DNA from: Bacillota bacterium | Lineage (GTDB): Bacteria > Bacillota > Clostridia > Christensenellales > UMGS416 | Assembly: GCA_023422005.1 (NCBI GenBank) | Contig: JAEZSC010000131.1 | Coordinates: 1 to 5,902, forward strand | Reading direction: 5' to 3' | Length of the DNA stretch: 5,902 bases | In this document: piece by piece, positions 5,728-5,902 of the stretch | How positions within the stretch are numbered: position 1 is the stretch's first letter | Layout of the letters: the number at the start of each line of letters is the position of its first letter | Notes under the pieces: model-generated | Told to the model about the DNA's origin: nothing | Database searches by the model: none | The model's input: only the letters and a program-made list of their open reading frames with translations | Position numbers and translations under genes: made by a program

Positions 5728-5811
5728 ATGTTTAAGAATGAGTTAAATACTGAAACACTCCACTTGCCCACAGGACAAATTTCATTGAAAAAGCTCAACG
5801 CATCGCGTTGA
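5728..5811 (+). CDS. Possible 27-aa micro-ORF ending inside the terminator hairpin
   Basis: ATG 5728 is preceded by GGAGG at 5718-5722 with ideal 5-base spacing and opens a 27-codon frame (MFKNELNTETLHLPTGQISL, then KKLNASR) ending at TGA 5809-5811. The peptide is polar, with no signal sequence or membrane segment. Its last eight codons run through the hairpin that terminates the opposing tRNA gene. That hairpin has a T-run on this side too, so it could also end this transcript. I see no good promoter for it on the plus strand, and I recognise no family. It may be a real small gene, a relic, or chance. Confidence 0.25.
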   Translation: MFKNELNTETLHLPTGQISLKKLNASR

Positions 5812-5818
5812 GCTTTTT
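5788..5818 (-). terminator. Terminator of the tRNA-Ser gene (symmetric, potentially bidirectional)
   Basis: A perfect 14-bp inverted repeat (AAAAAGCTCAACGC 5788-5801, GCGTTGAGCTTTTT 5805-5818) has a 3-base loop. It begins one base past the CCA end of the tRNA on the minus strand and gives a GC stem followed by a T-run when read leftward. Read rightward it also ends in TTTTT, so it can act in both directions. Confidence 0.9.
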
Positions 5819-5819
5819 C

Positions 5820-5902
5820 TGGCGGAGAAGGCGAGATTTGAACTCGCGCGCCGGTTTCCCGACCTACACCCTTAGCAGGGGCGCCTCTTGGGCCACTTGA
5901 GT
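5820..5902 (-). tRNA. tRNA-Ser(GCU), 5' end cut by the window edge
   Basis: Read on the minus strand, the sequence folds as a class II (long variable arm) tRNA. The anticodon stem CGCCC/GGGTG encloses the loop CTGCTAA with anticodon GCT (plus-strand 5874-5876), decoding AGC/AGU serine codons. A long variable arm pairs GTCGG with CCGGC around GAAA. The T arm is GCGAG-TTCAAAT-CTCGC (5831-5847), and the 3' acceptor strand CTTCTCC plus discriminator G is followed by an encoded CCA at 5820-5822. The D-arm part ACTCAAGTGGCCCAAGAGG reaches the window edge, so about eight bases (the 5' acceptor strand, expected GGAGAAG, and position 8) lie outside. The 3' end faces the AT-rich DUF4272 region. Confidence 0.93.

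Overview
The window reads like a chromosomal segment of a fairly GC-rich member of the Clostridia (Firmicutes). Support for this is strong AGGAGG/GGAGGTGA-type ribosome binding sites, a DUF5665 small membrane protein, several URO-D superfamily paralogues outside heme biosynthesis, and a tRNA-Ser gene with encoded CCA. The genus cannot be fixed from the sequence alone. There is no transposase, integrase, CRISPR array or rRNA.

Layout. Bases 2-428 hold the tail of an unrecognised gene overlapping a DUF5665 membrane protein gene (+). A 121-base gap with a small hairpin leads to a complete 12-TM-type MFS transporter (550-1821, +) closed by a strong rho-independent terminator (1838-1872). Opposite to it lie a broken GrpB-family remnant (1864-2044, -), still preceded by a good ribosome binding site, and a complete URO-D superfamily protein of 378 aa (2058-3194, -). 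A 195-base AT-rich divergent promoter region (3195-3389) separates it from a second, different URO-D superfamily protein of 341 aa (3390-4415, +). That gene converges tail to tail, with one base between stop codons, on a flavin-reductase-like protein (4417-4986, -). The latter sits 24 bases downstream of a DUF4272 gene (5011-5646, -) in a likely two-gene operon with a recognisable promoter. The window ends in a tRNA-Ser(GCU) gene (-), missing only its first bases, with its terminator immediately after the CCA end.

How the genes may work together. Both URO-D proteins keep the His-x-Cys motif of the cobalamin-dependent methyltransferase branch (MtaA/CmuA-like) but lack the RQAGR motif of true HemE. 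They are therefore probably enzymes acting on small methylated or carboxylated compounds rather than on heme precursors. The MFS transporter beside them could move the substrate, and the flavin reductase could supply or handle reduced flavin. That link is inference from proximity only, because no corrinoid protein or activase is present in the window. The DUF4272 end is visibly AT-richer than the rest and lies next to the 3' end of a tRNA gene, which is suggestive of, but does not prove, a different origin. I see no clear-cut new defence or mobile system. The most interesting points are the divergent URO-D pair with operator-like palindromes and the decayed grpB that keeps its start signals.
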